From positions 1 through 63,309 of the forward strand of contig JAKSYS010000346.1 in NCBI GenBank assembly GCA_022925895.1: a DNA stretch of 63,309 nucleotides, given 5' to 3'. Shown piece after piece: positions 11,710-24,333 of this stretch. Origin of the DNA: Fragilaria crotonensis. Its lineage: Eukaryota > Bacillariophyta > Fragilariophyceae > Fragilariales > Fragilariaceae. Each line of letters starts with the position of its first letter. The first letter of the stretch is position 1. Below the pieces are notes generated by a model. The model saw only the letters and a list, made by a program, of their open reading frames with translations. It was not told the origin of the DNA and did not search any database. A program made the position numbers and the translations under genes.

Positions 11710-14700
11710 ATCCTGGCCAAATTTGAGCGAATTCCGACAGATGGTTCTCGAGAAATGACTGTTCAAAATTTTCCCTCGCCCCCGCGCGTATTGGTGGACG
11801 TCGACAACTCTGCAGCCTTGCGAACGCAAACTATGACGTGTCATGACCGCAGTGCTGAACTCGGGACTCGTAATTTTTGTGCCGAAACTCCAGATTCCGT
11901 CCAAACTCCCTTCGCGTCAGCGCCACAGTCCCCCGACAACCGCCGTATTTACAGTCCGTGTTATCCCGAGACACCGTCCCCGCGTCCCAACGTCAATGAC
12001 CATTCTGCCGATGACGCATCCACTCGACCATTTTCCCAGCCCGCTTCGCCTACCGATGACTCGTTTGATATCGACCCTTTTGTCCACTTTGCACCACGCC
12101 CTAACTGCTGAAGAAAAGGCCTTGGAATCGTACTGTGATGATGATGATACTGTCGAGTTTACTGTCGTGGACGGTACGGCGATCCAATCCAGTCCACCCC
12201 AGTGTGCCTACAGAGCCCACAATCCCACTGATCCCAGCCTTTCCTCCACTTCCTTGAGTGTCCAGCATCCTGTTCCTCAAATTGGAAGATTTACCCCTCT
12301 TCCCTGACTCTGATTGTGCTGATGTTGGTGAAAATTATTACTCCCCAGTGATAATTCACCAACTAAGCCATCTGTTAACTTTACCCTGCTTCTGACCCTG
12401 TTCCTGACCCTGAAGTCTTACCAGAGTTGAAATCATGCCAGAACCCATGATCATTGAAAGCATTGAAGAGGAATTTGTGGAAGAAAGTGCAACTAACCCA
12501 ATTTTGGAGGCACTAATGAGCTACCCGACACAACAATTCAACAACCAGTCCGATGCTACCCCACTTTTTCCTGAACCGCCCCTAAGGCATTTGAATCCTC
12601 TTGCCCCAGTTCACCACCGCCCTATGCAATGTTCCAGGACCCAGCTCACCATCCATTGTCGGCCTTGATGTTCAGAAGCTACGCTGGACGACCCACTGAA
12701 CGGTACCATCCATCTACGCGACCTACCGCTTTGCATCGAAATCAGCACCACTATTGCAGCTTTCTGTCTCAACTTTCTCGCCGCTCCACCGGAAGTGCAT
12801 CACATCCGCGACATCACGTCACCCGACATGAAGCCTATATCGCGCCACATCACTCTCAGACACCAGATGCCAAGTCCTAACTCCCCTCGGTATTCCCGCG
12901 ACGACAAGTTCTACCTACTCGGCATGATTCACACTCTGAACCGTGCTACCAACTTGCTAACCCAGCATTTCACCGACGAACAACGCTCCCTTTTGACCTT
13001 CGGCATCCCGGATAAGTACTACGACATCACCCGCGACTTCTACGAAAACCCTCCCCACTGCCCGATGGAAACGCAATGTGCTGTCGGACTCATCTACGCG
13101 CTCCGACTCTACTACATAACCCACCACCGCCACAGCACATACCACCGACACGGATTTCGTCAACACGACCTCTACCCGAAACACTTGTTCCAGATCGCCA
13201 AAGATATCAAGTCTACCGCTGCCGCTCTAAGTTTGTTCCCTGATACCACTACTTTTCGGACGCTCCCCCGCTTTGCTAACCATGCCTTCTTTGAAGCCGA
13301 TCTTTTCCCTGCCTTTTGCATTCCTTATCGCGGATTGAAACGCTATCGGAAAATGTTTCGCGTGGACTTGAATTTCTCGCGCGCGAATCCCTATCTTGTC
13401 GCATACACGAATTCTTTTCGATTGGACGACGAGGAACAACGATCGATTGCCTTACGAACTGCCCAGACAATCATCCGCCTTGCCTTATTCGAACATGGTC
13501 TCATTAATCGCAAGACGCGACGACGATCGAGGGAACCAGAATTATCCAACAACCGCTTCCATATTGGCAACCTTCCACCTGCAGATCTATTCTTGTCCAA
13601 CTTTGCAACCTGCTTCCCCATGATTACCAGGCCCTCCCTTGTTCAATTGGATCTTGATGATGTCAATGATGACACACTTGCAATCAACTATGTGGTCTGC
13701 CAACCTCTGGACTTCTCCAACTGTTTACCCTGCAACCAACTGAAGCAAATGAGGAAACCTACTACATGGATGTCTACTCTGACCTCACTCCAGTCCCTAC
13801 CAACGGCATCAACTTCTCGATTGACTTCCTTCCGCACTTCGAGTATATCCTCTACCGAGTTGCGCAACTTGTGAATCCAAAGGACCCGACCGGCATTCTC
13901 CCAGGAACCATCCTCCTCCCACGTTATCATGTTCCAAGGCTCCCACTTGCGTCCAACTCCTACTCTAATGGTTCATCAACTGAGATTGCTAAACCTACAG
14001 CAAGAGCAGGAATCTTCCCCACCACTTTCAACCATGATCAACAACCAATCATCAGCAACAGAGATGGAGAACCCTACAACAGATTGTCAGTCCAAGCTTT
14101 GTTCAAAGCCCAACTTGCCAAACCAATTCTTTCCTATCACATTGGCGACCCCGACTGGATTCCAATCAGCGCCGCTAACCTGCGTCGCCACCCTGATTCC
14201 AGTAAGTATCACGTCGCTCGCGATCCCAAAACGGTCCCCTTTTCCTTGGCTATTCGCATGATACCAGTTTTCACAACTGGTCCACTTGAGAAATCAATCT
14301 ATCAAGCCTGGGCATTGCCACATCTCATTGATGCCCTCCGTGACCCTGAGATCCAACTTTTCAACAATCATCTTTCTTATTATTACAATGAGAAAGAGTC
14401 TCATCCTGAGTTTCCATTCATTGATCAAATGGGACCTGATTCACCCTTTTCAGCCAATGGCTACAATGGTGAGTCTAGTCTACAATGTCTGTCTTATCCT
14501 GGTTGTTATGCTGGTTACTTACCTTTTTCTATCTGTGATAGCCTAGGCTGTCCCAATCAGATGGAATTAGTTACAAGTAACAACATAATTACCTTCCAAC
14601 AGGATAAAACTACATTTTCTGGACCACATTTCGCATGTCTTGCCGTAAAACTCGCCGTTCCGCTTTATTTTCCGATCCGACTCGAACCCCGGACCCCAGC

Positions 14701-14758
14701 ACGAAATTTCTGCACAAAACGACCCACAAAACGAAAATCTTGCAGAAAACGAACCTGA
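11710..14758 (+). pseudogene. Element 2 ORF1, unknown protein (5'-truncated)
   Basis: Collinear with element 1 from 2064. The best open parts are 12795-13874 (359 codons) and 13766-14758 (330 codons), which overlap in different frames and join at a 1-nt step near 13715 where element 1 has one more C. The open parts contain Tyr/His-rich and Leu-rich stretches suggesting a folded protein, but no motif I recognise. The frame runs through the intron-like spacer 14469-14602 to a stop at 14758. It lacks the LTR-encoded N-terminus because of the deletion at the LTR boundary. Confidence 0.55.
14469..14602 (+). other. Intron-like spacer between ORF1 and gag, element 2
   Basis: Same 134-bp GTGAGT...CAACAG stretch as at 4819-4952, with no length change although neighbouring coding sequence has collected indels. 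Confidence 0.4.
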
Positions 14759-17026
14759 AACTACAGTTTTCACGCACGATGAACCTGACAGCGAAATTTA
14801 CACACAAACTGACACTACCAGCGAAAATCCAACACAAAACGACGCGCACAGCACGGAAACTCAATCCCAACAGCTAATTTCCGACGCGGAAACTACATAC
14901 GACGAACACGCACAAGAAACTCAACAACTGCCCGAACTCAACCAAATCTCGCATTTTTACCACCAAACTCGCCCGAAACAAGTACTTCACACACCGAAAC
15001 ACCCTCTAACTCGCCTCCAACTGCGAAATCAACAACTGGACCTCTAAAACGCTTCTCCGATGCATTTTCAGGCATCCTCACGCCGAAAAACGTAAAATTA
15101 CCTCACGATCCGGCCACAACCGACTCGAACCCACAACCTCCGATTTCAACAACATTTTCGACGACGCCCAAAATTATACCTTCCAAAAAACTTACCACCC
15201 CGGAATTCGAACCCTCAACCACCAAATCCATCACAAAATCTTTCGCAACCCCAAACTCAACAAAGCAAAATTATTCAACCCCCCAATACGAAACCTACCA
15301 AATCTACACAAAAAACGGCCAATTCTGCAAATGATCACCAAACTCCCCCAGAAAATCAAAAACTCGCTTCCGCACGCCCAACTCCGCGCCAGGCGACCCA
15401 TGCCACTTTTGCATACCCACCAACTGTCGACACCTTCTTTGACGACGACACCGATCATGATTCAGAGCAAGACCCAAAACACATCCAGCACACATCACCT
15501 GATGCACTCACATCCTCCACGCGCACCGACTTCACTTACCCACCAATTGAAGACCTAACCAAGACGCTCCTTGAAGTACGCCAAAAATGCAAACCTTCGC
15601 AAATTGGCTTACCCAACCGACCTTCAAGCACGCCGCCGCCATTTTAACACCTTCATCGACAACCTTCGAATTGTTTGCAACATTTCCCCGTGGACGCGCC
15701 AAGTCTTTGATCTTTGGCCACAACAAGTCTCTTATTCACACCCATTTGTTGGCACCGCACTTTACAACCTGATCTTTACAAACGTCTGCGACCCTTGCCA
15801 AAAACACATCATTGATGGCCCACCAGACGCCCGCACCGCGATTCTTACTCTACGACGCCATTGCGCACCGCTAACTCCTGACCACGTCGAGCGAACTCGC
15901 GAAGCCTTTTGTTCCATCAAACAACCACATCATGAAGTCGCCACCTCTTACCTTAACCGCATCCGCATCCTTACGCGCGACTGCTATCATGCTGGAATCC
16001 CCAACACCGACGCCGAACTCATCAAACGCACCGTTCGTGGTGGAAGCAATCACTCCTTTTACGCCGCATCTTATCAACGCTTCGACGCCGATATCCGTCG
16101 AGCTGAACTAAACGACGAAGCTCTGCCACCATTCGCCGAACTTGAGAGCCATCCTCAACATTGACGAATCCCGTGGTCTCACACTACCGTCCCAGAATCA
16201 ACGCAACTACAATCAGCACGCACATTCTACCCGTCAACAATCTCACCATTTTCAATCGCGCCACCCCCAAACTACCCATCGTGTTTTCACACAACGTCAA
16301 CAACAAGCTTTCAGCTCCATCCTTCGCCCATATTCAAACCCTAATGGCAACAATCAAAACCGAAGTCATCCACCAAGACCACCGCAAAACCATTCGCGCC
16401 CGTTCCGACCACCTACAACTCCTTCGCGACCACCCTTCAACAATCCAAATCAACGACGCCCACCACCTCCTTCACCGCGCCCGTCCAACCAACACCAACG
16501 AAACAACCGCCCCCCTTTCCGACCAACGTCGAATCCAAATCAACGACCATCACCCAATGGATCTAACATCAATCAATCGCGCAACTCTGCATCCAACGCC
16601 GCTACCATCGTCTGCAATAACTGCGGACGCCTCGGCCACTATTCGCGCAACTGTACCAACCCGCGCCAAAACAATCGTGCATCCAACCCGCAACGTTCAA
16701 CCAACAATGAAAACGCTGCTCCTCGCAATCAACAACGTGCTTACTTTGTCACTGACTCTAGTCAAGACTCCCAAAATCATTCAAGATACCATCACCAAGC
16801 TTTCAAAGCTTCTTCCCTTGATCACCTTGATGATCAACCAGACTACATCCCATGGCCCAATCCCAACCTACCTCAGATGACTATCAATCAACCCCTACTT
16901 GATAGAGATTATCTTCCAACTGCCAACCATGCTCCTCCCAACTCTGGAGCCACAGCTTATTTCCCTGATGATCCCCAATCACCATACCAAAGATTTGGTC
17001 CCCCACTCCTGGCAAACTGGCTACCT
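14635..17026 (+). pseudogene. gag: Element 2 Gag with CCHC zinc knuckle (frame-disrupted)
   Basis: An ATG at 14635 matches 4985 of element 1. The open stretch 15571-16164 covers the conserved capsid-like region, and 16142-17110 covers the Asn/Pro/Gln-rich linker, the CX2CX4HX4C knuckle at 16612-16653 and the start of protease. The knuckle spacing is that of copia nucleocapsid. A small overlap between the two open stretches near 16150 shows a local frame step (element 1 carries two more bases there). Confidence 0.8.
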
Positions 17027-20000
17027 GACAGTGGTGCTACCAGCCATTATACCCACTCTTCAGCGACCTCAGTGATGTTGAACCTTGCAGTGTCCCAATC
17101 TCCTAGCTGATGGCAGCACCAAGATGTCTACCCACAAAGGCACAACTGAATGTCACTTCACCACTGATGATGGCCTCAAATCCATCCTTGGTCTCACTGA
17201 TGTCTACTTTGTTGAAGGCCTAAGTCACAGACTACTCTCCTGACTGCTCTATCATGCACTCAAAACTTCAGTGTCCTGATCAAGAACAGAGCCACCACCA
17301 TTCAACTCCCAAATGGCTCCACTTACACTTGGCCAATTCTCACCAGAGAAGTACCAAACCCACACCAAGCCTTTTCAACCACTTCCAACCCCAAAGAACC
17401 CTTTGACCTTGACTCTGAACCAGAAGAGCAACACTTTGATGACACTACAACTCCCATTGACACTGATCAACGCCGCTCAATCACCGCTTTACCTTTGGAA
17501 CTGATTTATCGACGACTTGCTTACCGCAATTTTCGAAATCTCATGGTTGGATCCCTTCACCAAACATGGAATGATCATGTTCTCACACCTACTGTTGACC
17601 ACAATCCTGGCCTCTCCGCATTTCCATCAGTCAAAAACGCGCCAGAAACAAAACACCTCAACGCCAAGGCACGAACCCTTCCATCGCCTTCATCTTGACC
17701 TTATGCGCAATCCTTTCCGCTATGGTCTCACCACCAATTCCAACTACTCAGCCTATCTGTTTATTGTCACAACCCCAGGCAAACTAACAGGTTGGATTGG
17801 TCTTCCAACTGAAAGCACAACTTCCATCCTTATTGCTCTAAAGCAATGGCTTACTGACACAGAACTCCTTGGCCGCACCCAATCCGTCCGTTTCATCCGC
17901 ACTGATGCTGGATCTGCTTTTACATCAACAAAATTCATCTCTGAATGCACCTCACTTGGTATCAAAGTTGAAGCTGCAGCCCCTGAACATCAAGAAATGA
18001 ATGGTATTTGTGAAGCAAAATGGCGTGAAGTCCACAACACTGCCAACATTCTCCTCAACAATGCAAGACTTGGAGGTGCCTTCTTCCATCATGCCCATGC
18101 CTATGCAGTTCAAATCCTAAATGTCTGCCCTGCCAAGAATGTTATTGATCAAGATGGCAACCCAACAACTCCCTATCAATACAGCTTCCAACGCAAGCCT
18201 TCCATTGCCAACTTCCGCGTCTTTGGATGTCCTACCTTCTTCAAACGCTACGAACCAACTTTCCGCAACAAGCTCATCACCTACAAGCAACAACTGCAAC
18301 GAGCCTCTCGCGGCATTTTCCTCGGATTTCCTGACAACTCCGCAGGCTGGCTAGTCTACTCCCCAGACCAACCCCAAAGCCTCATCATCACCCGCGATGC
18401 CTACTTTGACGAAGACTTCAATTCAGCTCTATGTTTCGATTCCAAACCCTTTGCTGGAGCCATCCCCATCCGCTCCCATTTCAACCCAAATGGACTTTGC
18501 AACACTCCTGAAAACTCTGAACCATCTACTTTTCACCAAACTGGATCTGCAGCCAACCTTGGCAATCCACCATCAACCTTCATTGATGACACAAATCCAC
18601 TGCCCTCCCTGACTGCCATCCCTGAATCAACTGATGACAATACTGATGAACAACCACCTGCTGGAACCATGCCTAACCCAACCCATGCTGACCATATCAA
18701 TACAGCAATCATCCAACATGGTCCAACACCACCCACACCACATCAAATCAACTTTGTCACCCATCAACAACATCATTCCCAACTCCACAAGATGATGACC
18801 ATCTACTTCCAAGAATGCAATGAAGATCTACCAACTATTGATCCCATTCACTCTGCCATGATGACAATTGACAACTCTCCCAGCAACAATTCACAAGCCA
18901 ACCCCCAGGAACCTGTGGACAAATATCTTCCAGAACCTCAGTCTCTCAAAGCTGTTCTCAAACTTGATGATAATGTCCGCAATGCTTGGCTACATGCAAT
19001 CAAAATGGAAATCAAGAACCTCATTGACCATGATACCTTCATCCTTGGACAAACCCACACAAAGATGAACTCATTATCCCAGTCAAACTTGTGCTCAAAG
19101 CGAAACAAACTGCATCTGGAAAACTTGACAAACTAAAGCTCGCCTTGTCGCCCGTGGCGACCTGGAGAAACGTCTCCTGAAAAGAGTTAAAGCCATCAAC
19201 CAACAACGACTGAACAACGTCAAGAAATTGCTGAATCTGCTACCTCTTCACCTGGCACTCCAAAACCTATACCTGTTGAACCACTCATGTATGAAGACAC
19301 CTGGTCACCCTGTGCATCTGCAAGAGGGGTCAAGCTATTCATTGCAACCATCTGTGCATCCAGAAGAAGTGTCAAGAGTGCTGACTTCATTGGTGCCTAC
19401 CTCCAAGCCAAAGTTATTGGTCGCCACTTCGTGAAACTGCCATTGAATACGCCTATCACTTCCCTGAATACGCTAAATTCTTTGGCTCCCCAATGTTACT
19501 GAACAAAGGAATCTACGGTCTCGTCTACTCCGGCAAATATTGGAACATTGAATTTTCGGAATGGCTCTATTCCCAAGGCTTCATTCAGTCTCCTTCCGAA
19601 CCGTCCTATTTTGTCCGATACGACAAACACAATCAATGGCTCCGCCTACTATTTTTCGTCGACGATATGCTCTACGCTGGAAGCAACGATTCCATCGAAA
19701 AACAATTTGAAGATTCCGTCCGCAATCGCTTTGATGTCAAATTCCTCGGCCCTGCGCAATGGTTCCTACAAATGCGTATCCACAAACATTCCGACTCAAG
19801 CTACACCTCGACCAGCACCGCTATGTTTTGAATACTCTTCAACGATACGATCCAAACTCCGAATTCCCAGAACGAGATACTCCCTTCCTCTCCGATTATA
19901 CTTTCAGCAAGGATAACCGCCCCGTAACCGCCTCCGACCTGACTCTCGTCGAACAAAAGCAACAACGCCTTCCGTTCCGCTCTGCTGTCTGCACTCTCCT

Positions 20001-20748
20001 CTACCTAGCATACAACACAAGAGCTGACATCCTATTTGCTGTCTGCAAACTTGCTAAAGCATGCATCTCTCCTGGCATACCTGATTTTCGAGCTCTCACC
20101 TGGCTCATTGGCTACCTCCGACGTCGTCCCTACTATGCCCTCAAATTCTTCCCGATGGCACTTCAAACCCCATCTATGACATCTGCATCCATCATCGCAT
20201 TCCATACACTGATCTCACTGTCTTCTGATGCCAGCTGGCAAGACTGCCCCGATACTGGCCGATCTACTGTTGGATACATGATCTTCTACAATGGTGCTCT
20301 TATTGAAGCAAATTCTACCATGCCAACACCTGTTGCCATGTCTACCTCTGAAGCTGAATATATGGCTGCATGTTCCGCAACCATGGCCACCGCTCACATC
20401 CGAATGCTTCTCTATGATATGCTCTATCTTGGCACCAAACAATGGCGTGAAACCACTCAACGTCTCCCTTCTATCCCTGCCATCCTCATGATTGACAATG
20501 AAGCAACTGTTCAAATCGCCAAGAATGGCAAACTCACTCGCAAAACTCGCCACATTGAACGCCGTTTCCACTTCGTCCGTCAAGGCCAACAAGACGGCAT
20601 CCACCAACTTCATTGGATTCCCTGTGACTCCCAACTTGCCGATATCCTCACCAAGACTCAACACTCCGGCAAAATTGATCCTCACCTCACCAAGATCTTC
20701 TGTGTTCTCCCCGACCACATGCTTTCATCACCGGGACCAGAGATCTGA
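17027..20748 (+). pseudogene. pol: Element 2 Pol: protease, integrase, RT, RNase H (few frame breaks)
   Basis: The protease DSGATSH motif starts at 17027, with a 1-nt break soon after near 17052. Integrase through the RT N-terminus is open over 17517-19136 (539 codons), with Asp 17697, Asp 17904 and Glu 18012 as the DDE triad. The RT catalytic FVDDM is at 19655-19669. RNase H lies in 19759-20748, with DASW interrupted by loss of two bases near 20226, then SEAEY and the DNEAT region. It ends TGA 20746-20748. This is the better-preserved Pol copy; restoring continuity would need only a handful of small indels, most in repeats or homopolymers. Confidence 0.9.
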
Positions 20749-20751
20749 TCC

Positions 20752-20759
20752 AAGAGGGG
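20752..20759 (+). promoter_or_regulatory. Polypurine tract, element 2
   Basis: AAGAGGGG immediately before the 3' LTR, four bases after the pol stop codon. Confidence 0.7.
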
Positions 20760-21353
20760 TGTTAGAGATCTACTGTCACTCTGTCACACTGTCACTCGTA
20801 ATTACTGTAAGGTTAAATACCATACGGTAATACGGTAGACAGTCCTTTATTTTCCTTCGTCTGTCCGTGACTCGTGCCAGTAGTTCTGCGAATCAGAACT
20901 CTGGATCCCGACCACACAAGGAATTTAAATCATGTTGCCCTGAGTTTCCTAAGTATTCAAATCTGTTATGTTGTCAATTTTATTGACAACACAACTTTAC
21001 TATGGGATTCATAACTCAAACACCACTCAACAAGTGGGATTAAAGCAACATAACTTTGTGAGACTCCAACTAATATTGGAGATCTCACTTTCATTTTCAT
21101 CTACATTTTAACTTATAATTTCCACAAACCAAAAACAGTAAAGGCCTTTACTACTTAGTTCTACATCTTCTACATATTTGTAACAACAAATCTACCATCA
21201 TGGTCCACATCTTCAGGACTCCTACGCCCAAAGCTGGACGATCCGTCACGTTCGCTTCCTCTCCCGTCAAGTCCGACGGCAGACTTCTAGGTCCTACTAA
21301 CCTTAAGTCTACCGTCGGCCAGTACTCGCGTACCGATCACACGAATACTGTCA
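20760..21353 (+). repeat. 3' LTR of element 2
   Basis: 594 bp, TG...CA ends. It differs from the other LTRs only by losses of 1-2 nt (for example CG near 20909 and single bases in C and T runs). Host DNA begins with GTTAT at 21354; a matching target duplication would lie left of position 1. Confidence 0.93.
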
Positions 21354-21798
21354 GTTATATCTACCGTACGAGTAGATGTTTGTATGCATACTGTAATTTC
21401 GAACTACAGTACCGGTTAGTGTGCGTCAATAGTGTACGACGGACCAGTACCAACGTCCCAGGTTCTATGCAAATTGTTCTCCTACTACAGTACCATGCAC
21501 GTGAGCTCCGTACGTAGTAAACACTACATCGATTGTACAGTAGCTAGGTGACAGTATTCTACGGTAGGGCAAAACCACAGGACTACAGAACCTCTACACT
21601 ACTGGAGTACCAGGTACGCAGACTAGCGGCCGCACACGAGCTCGCAAGATTCGCATTTTGCATTTTGAGGGTGCAGTCACTTCTTTGCCAACTCGCAACA
21701 TGCGAGCCTGCAAGCACACGAACAGAACGAACACTCCAAGTTGACGAATAACATTTGGCGACTCTTCTTGTAGCGACAAAGCGGTTCATTTTGCAACA
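21354..21798. other. Intergenic, 5' flank of the F-box gene
   Basis: Contains several GTAC- and AGTAC-type palindromic words and no convincing ORF. The last 100 bases are the likely promoter and leader of the gene at 21799. The retroelement end is less than 450 bp from the start codon, so the LTR could affect this promoter. Confidence 0.5.
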
Positions 21799-23943
21799 AT
21801 GAACTCCACTGAATCTTCAACTTCAGTCGCTTCTACTACGACCACTATTGCAGCCATTTCTGTTTCCGGTAGTGCGAAACGGCGAGAACCAAGCGTCGCA
21901 GTCGAAAACGACAAGAATCAGTCGGATTCCGTATGTTTACCTGTGATTCATGGCGATGGTCATGGCGACGGCGACACCAAAGTCGGTGCAACGAAGCGAC
22001 GCTGTCAACGATTGAGATCCATAACACCAACAAATGTTCTCGAACAAGAAGAATTGGGATGGCATTCCATTCCGGATGACGTCATGACGCAAATCATGTT
22101 GGCAGCCACGACTGATCCTAAAGAGTTATTTGGATTCGAAACATCCTGCAAATTGCTCCTTGACACTGTTGATCGATGCTGGAGCATTCTGGCGAGGGAT
22201 ATGTATCCACAAGTCAGATCTGCTCAAGAATCTGATTCACCTACCGGTAGTACCGGAAATACTGGGAGCTCAAACGACGACAGCGACTCGGTGGAAGTAG
22301 TCACAGCAACAATTACTGGCAAGGAAATGTGGATCGAAGGAAGGGCCTTGGAATCTTTATCGACGAGCCGCTGCAAATACACATACTTCCGCAATGCAGA
22401 TCCTGATATTTTTAGACAGGGAGTGTTCTTTGGCTCCAATTCTTCTATTTTGGTCATGTCTTCAAGCGATCATCACATCCCAACATTGCCAAGACACCAG
22501 CAACTATTCGAACATTTTCTCCTCCCCCAGCTGCCTCAACTCCCTTTGCTAATGCCAAACGCAATCGCACGTCAAAACGATGAGTGGATTAGGCGATTGG
22601 CACAAGAGATAGTACAGAGAGACCAAGGGCCAGAACAGCCAGAACCTCAACTCCCTTTGCTAATGCCAAACGCACTCGCACGTCAAAACGATGTGTGGAT
22701 CAGGCGATTGGCACAAGAGATAGTACAGAGAGTCCAAGGGCCAGAACAGCCAGAACAAGAGGCCCAGGCAGACCTACAACTCCTCGAAGATATCATGCGA
22801 GAATTAAACGAAGACGATGAGCTACGCCCATTCCGATTTTTAGATCAACCTCCATGGCAAGATGATCTAAACCGAAGGCGGCCGCGACGCCGACACCGAC
22901 ATCAACGCCACCATCAATGGGGCCGTGGTGGCTTTCTTCCTCCCAATCCTATTCGGATTAGAGATGCAAGCACGTTGCAAATATTGGCAAACATGGAAGG
23001 CTCACCGCGTCACAAGGCTGTTGATGTTTTTGGGCCAGCAGGAAACGAAGTTAGTGTAGAATATTTGGATGACTGTCTCAAGGCCTATCGAAATTGCAAA
23101 TTAGTATGGGAGCACCACTGGCACTCGTCCTCATCTTTCACGGTGGGGAACGAAACTCGAAGGCGGCCGCCGAGACTATGGACGAACCCGACGGATCATT
23201 GGTGCTTGCTCCCGTCCGAAAGGGCACTATTGGTAGTACGGGACGAGCGTCTGCACATGTTTTTGATTGACGCTACTTCCAATCGCCTTCCCTACCTGGC
23301 GACAACCGCAGCACTAGGGCAGGTGGAAGCTCCTACCATGAATTGGGTCAAGGAAGGCTTCACCTTCGTCCTCCATGTTCGACCAGGAGAGGTCACGTTC
23401 TGGAACATTCACCACGATACGGGAAGAACCACCAACGTTCGCACCGTGAGACTCGCGGTCGCGAAAAGTTTTAGCTTTGTCTACACTGGTACCAAGCATT
23501 TGGTGGCGGCCGGCGCACACGAAGACGACGCCATGTATGTGTTTGATCGCAACGGAAACCTACTTCACAGACTTCTAGAGGATATACCCAAGCCGCTGGA
23601 AGATTATCGGTGGTCACCCATGAATGCATGCCTCGTGCAAGGATGCCTTCTGGTGAGCAACTCCCTCATGGGAGCAGCGCTTTGTGTCTGGAACTTGCGG
23701 ACTGGGTTACTCGTTCACCGCTTTGAACAGTCCATGGATCAAGGCCATTGTTGCCGACCCGGTGAAGACTTTACCGATGGCACTTGGGTCCATTGTATGG
23801 ATCAGCTTCCCTCCTTTGACTTTCCTTTCTTTTTGCTGGCCGACAATGATGGGTCGCTATTTTCGTGGGGCTTCCCGGAATGCTACTCGCAACGGAGGAG
23901 GATCCGCGATTTGGCCACTCTGGCGGCCAACGAGAATCGTTAA
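21799..23943 (+). CDS. F-box-like protein with C-terminal propeller-like repeats
   Basis: A 714-residue single-exon ORF from ATG 21799. Residues about 90-135 carry an F-box-like pattern (Ile-Pro-Asp-Asp then Leu/Ile-rich helices with a Trp-Ser-Ile-Leu-Ala end). The middle is acidic and Gln/Pro-rich and holds two tandem 37-residue repeats (22534-22755). The C-terminal half has WD-like strands (for example a Val-Trp-Asn-Leu-Arg-Thr-Gly-Leu-Leu-Val-His-Arg-Phe unit near 23685). F-box proteins with such a C-terminus usually select substrates for SCF ubiquitin ligases; that role is inferred. The frame is unbroken across 2.1 kb. Confidence 0.65.
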   Translation: MNSTESSTSVASTTTTIAAISVSGSAKRREPSVAVENDKNQSDSVCLPVIHGDGHGDGDTKVGATKRRCQRLRSITPTNVLEQEELGWHSIPDDVMTQIMLAATTDPKELFGFETSCKLLLDTVDRCWSILARDMYPQVRSAQESDSPTGSTGNTGSSNDDSDSVEVVTATITGKEMWIEGRALESLSTSRCKYTYFRNADPDIFRQGVFFGSNSSILVMSSSDHHIPTLPRHQQLFEHFLLPQLPQLPLLMPNAIARQNDEWIRRLAQEIVQRDQGPEQPEPQLPLLMPNALARQNDVWIRRLAQEIVQRVQGPEQPEQEAQADLQLLEDIMRELNEDDELRPFRFLDQPPWQDDLNRRRPRRRHRHQRHHQWGRGGFLPPNPIRIRDASTLQILANMEGSPRHKAVDVFGPAGNEVSVEYLDDCLKAYRNCKLVWEHHWHSSSSFTVGNETRRRPPRLWTNPTDHWCLLPSERALLVVRDERLHMFLIDATSNRLPYLATTAALGQVEAPTMNWVKEGFTFVLHVRPGEVTFWNIHHDTGRTTNVRTVRLAVAKSFSFVYTGTKHLVAAGAHEDDAMYVFDRNGNLLHRLLEDIPKPLEDYRWSPMNACLVQGCLLVSNSLMGAALCVWNLRTGLLVHRFEQSMDQGHCCRPGEDFTDGTWVHCMDQLPSFDFPFFLLADNDGSLFSWGFPECYSQRRRIRDLATLAANENR
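22534..22755 (+). repeat. In-frame 111-bp tandem duplication in the F-box gene
   Basis: Units 22534-22644 and 22645-22755 are nearly identical and keep the frame, giving two copies of a 37-residue unit with an Arg-Arg-Leu-Ala-Gln-Glu-Ile-Val-Gln-Arg core followed by Gly-Pro-Glu-Gln-Pro-Glu. Confidence 0.9.
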
Positions 23944-24333
23944 GTCAAAATTCATATAGTTCATATATATTACTGCATGTCCTCCGAGGATTCTACTCTC
24001 ACTCGATTAGGATGGCAAATCATTGTCTTTGATCAAAGAAAGGAGGGCGAGCCAGACCGAGGCAGCTACTGTAGTTACGTGATGGATGGATTTTTATCTT
24101 CTGGGAGTCTCAAACGGAACTCATACGTTAATCATCTACAAGGAGAGTTTGAACTTTGGACTGGTACGCTCAACTAAGCGACACATAAGTGTTCTTGGAG
24201 TAAAGTATCGTCAAACAACCTGCTCCTAGCCAAGCACGTAAACTTCCTACTTCTTCATCGACTTGATGATAACACATGACTTGCTGGTACGTTCTTAATT
24301 TCAACGGCCCTCAAAGTCTACAACATATAATCC
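23944..24333. other. Convergent intergenic region
   Basis: Lies between the 3' ends of the F-box gene and the RbfA-like gene. Only short chance ORFs are present; probably both 3' UTRs. Confidence 0.5.

Larger units (their letters stand above)
11112..21353 (+). mobile_element. Ty1/copia LTR retrotransposon, element 2 (tandem, 5'-deleted)
   Basis: Same family and orientation as element 1. The internal region begins at 11710 with sequence matching element 1 from 2064, so 598-2063 (about 1.47 kb: primer-binding site and the first part of ORF1) is missing directly at the LTR edge. The rest is collinear with element 1 at an offset of about 9650. Internal sequences differ by scattered substitutions as well as indels. 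Without its own primer site the copy could not be reverse-transcribed from its own RNA in the normal way. Confidence 0.93.

Noticed and set aside
21200..21517. Independent gene starting in the 3' LTR
   Set aside because: It is the LTR-encoded start of ORF1 reading into unrelated host flank.
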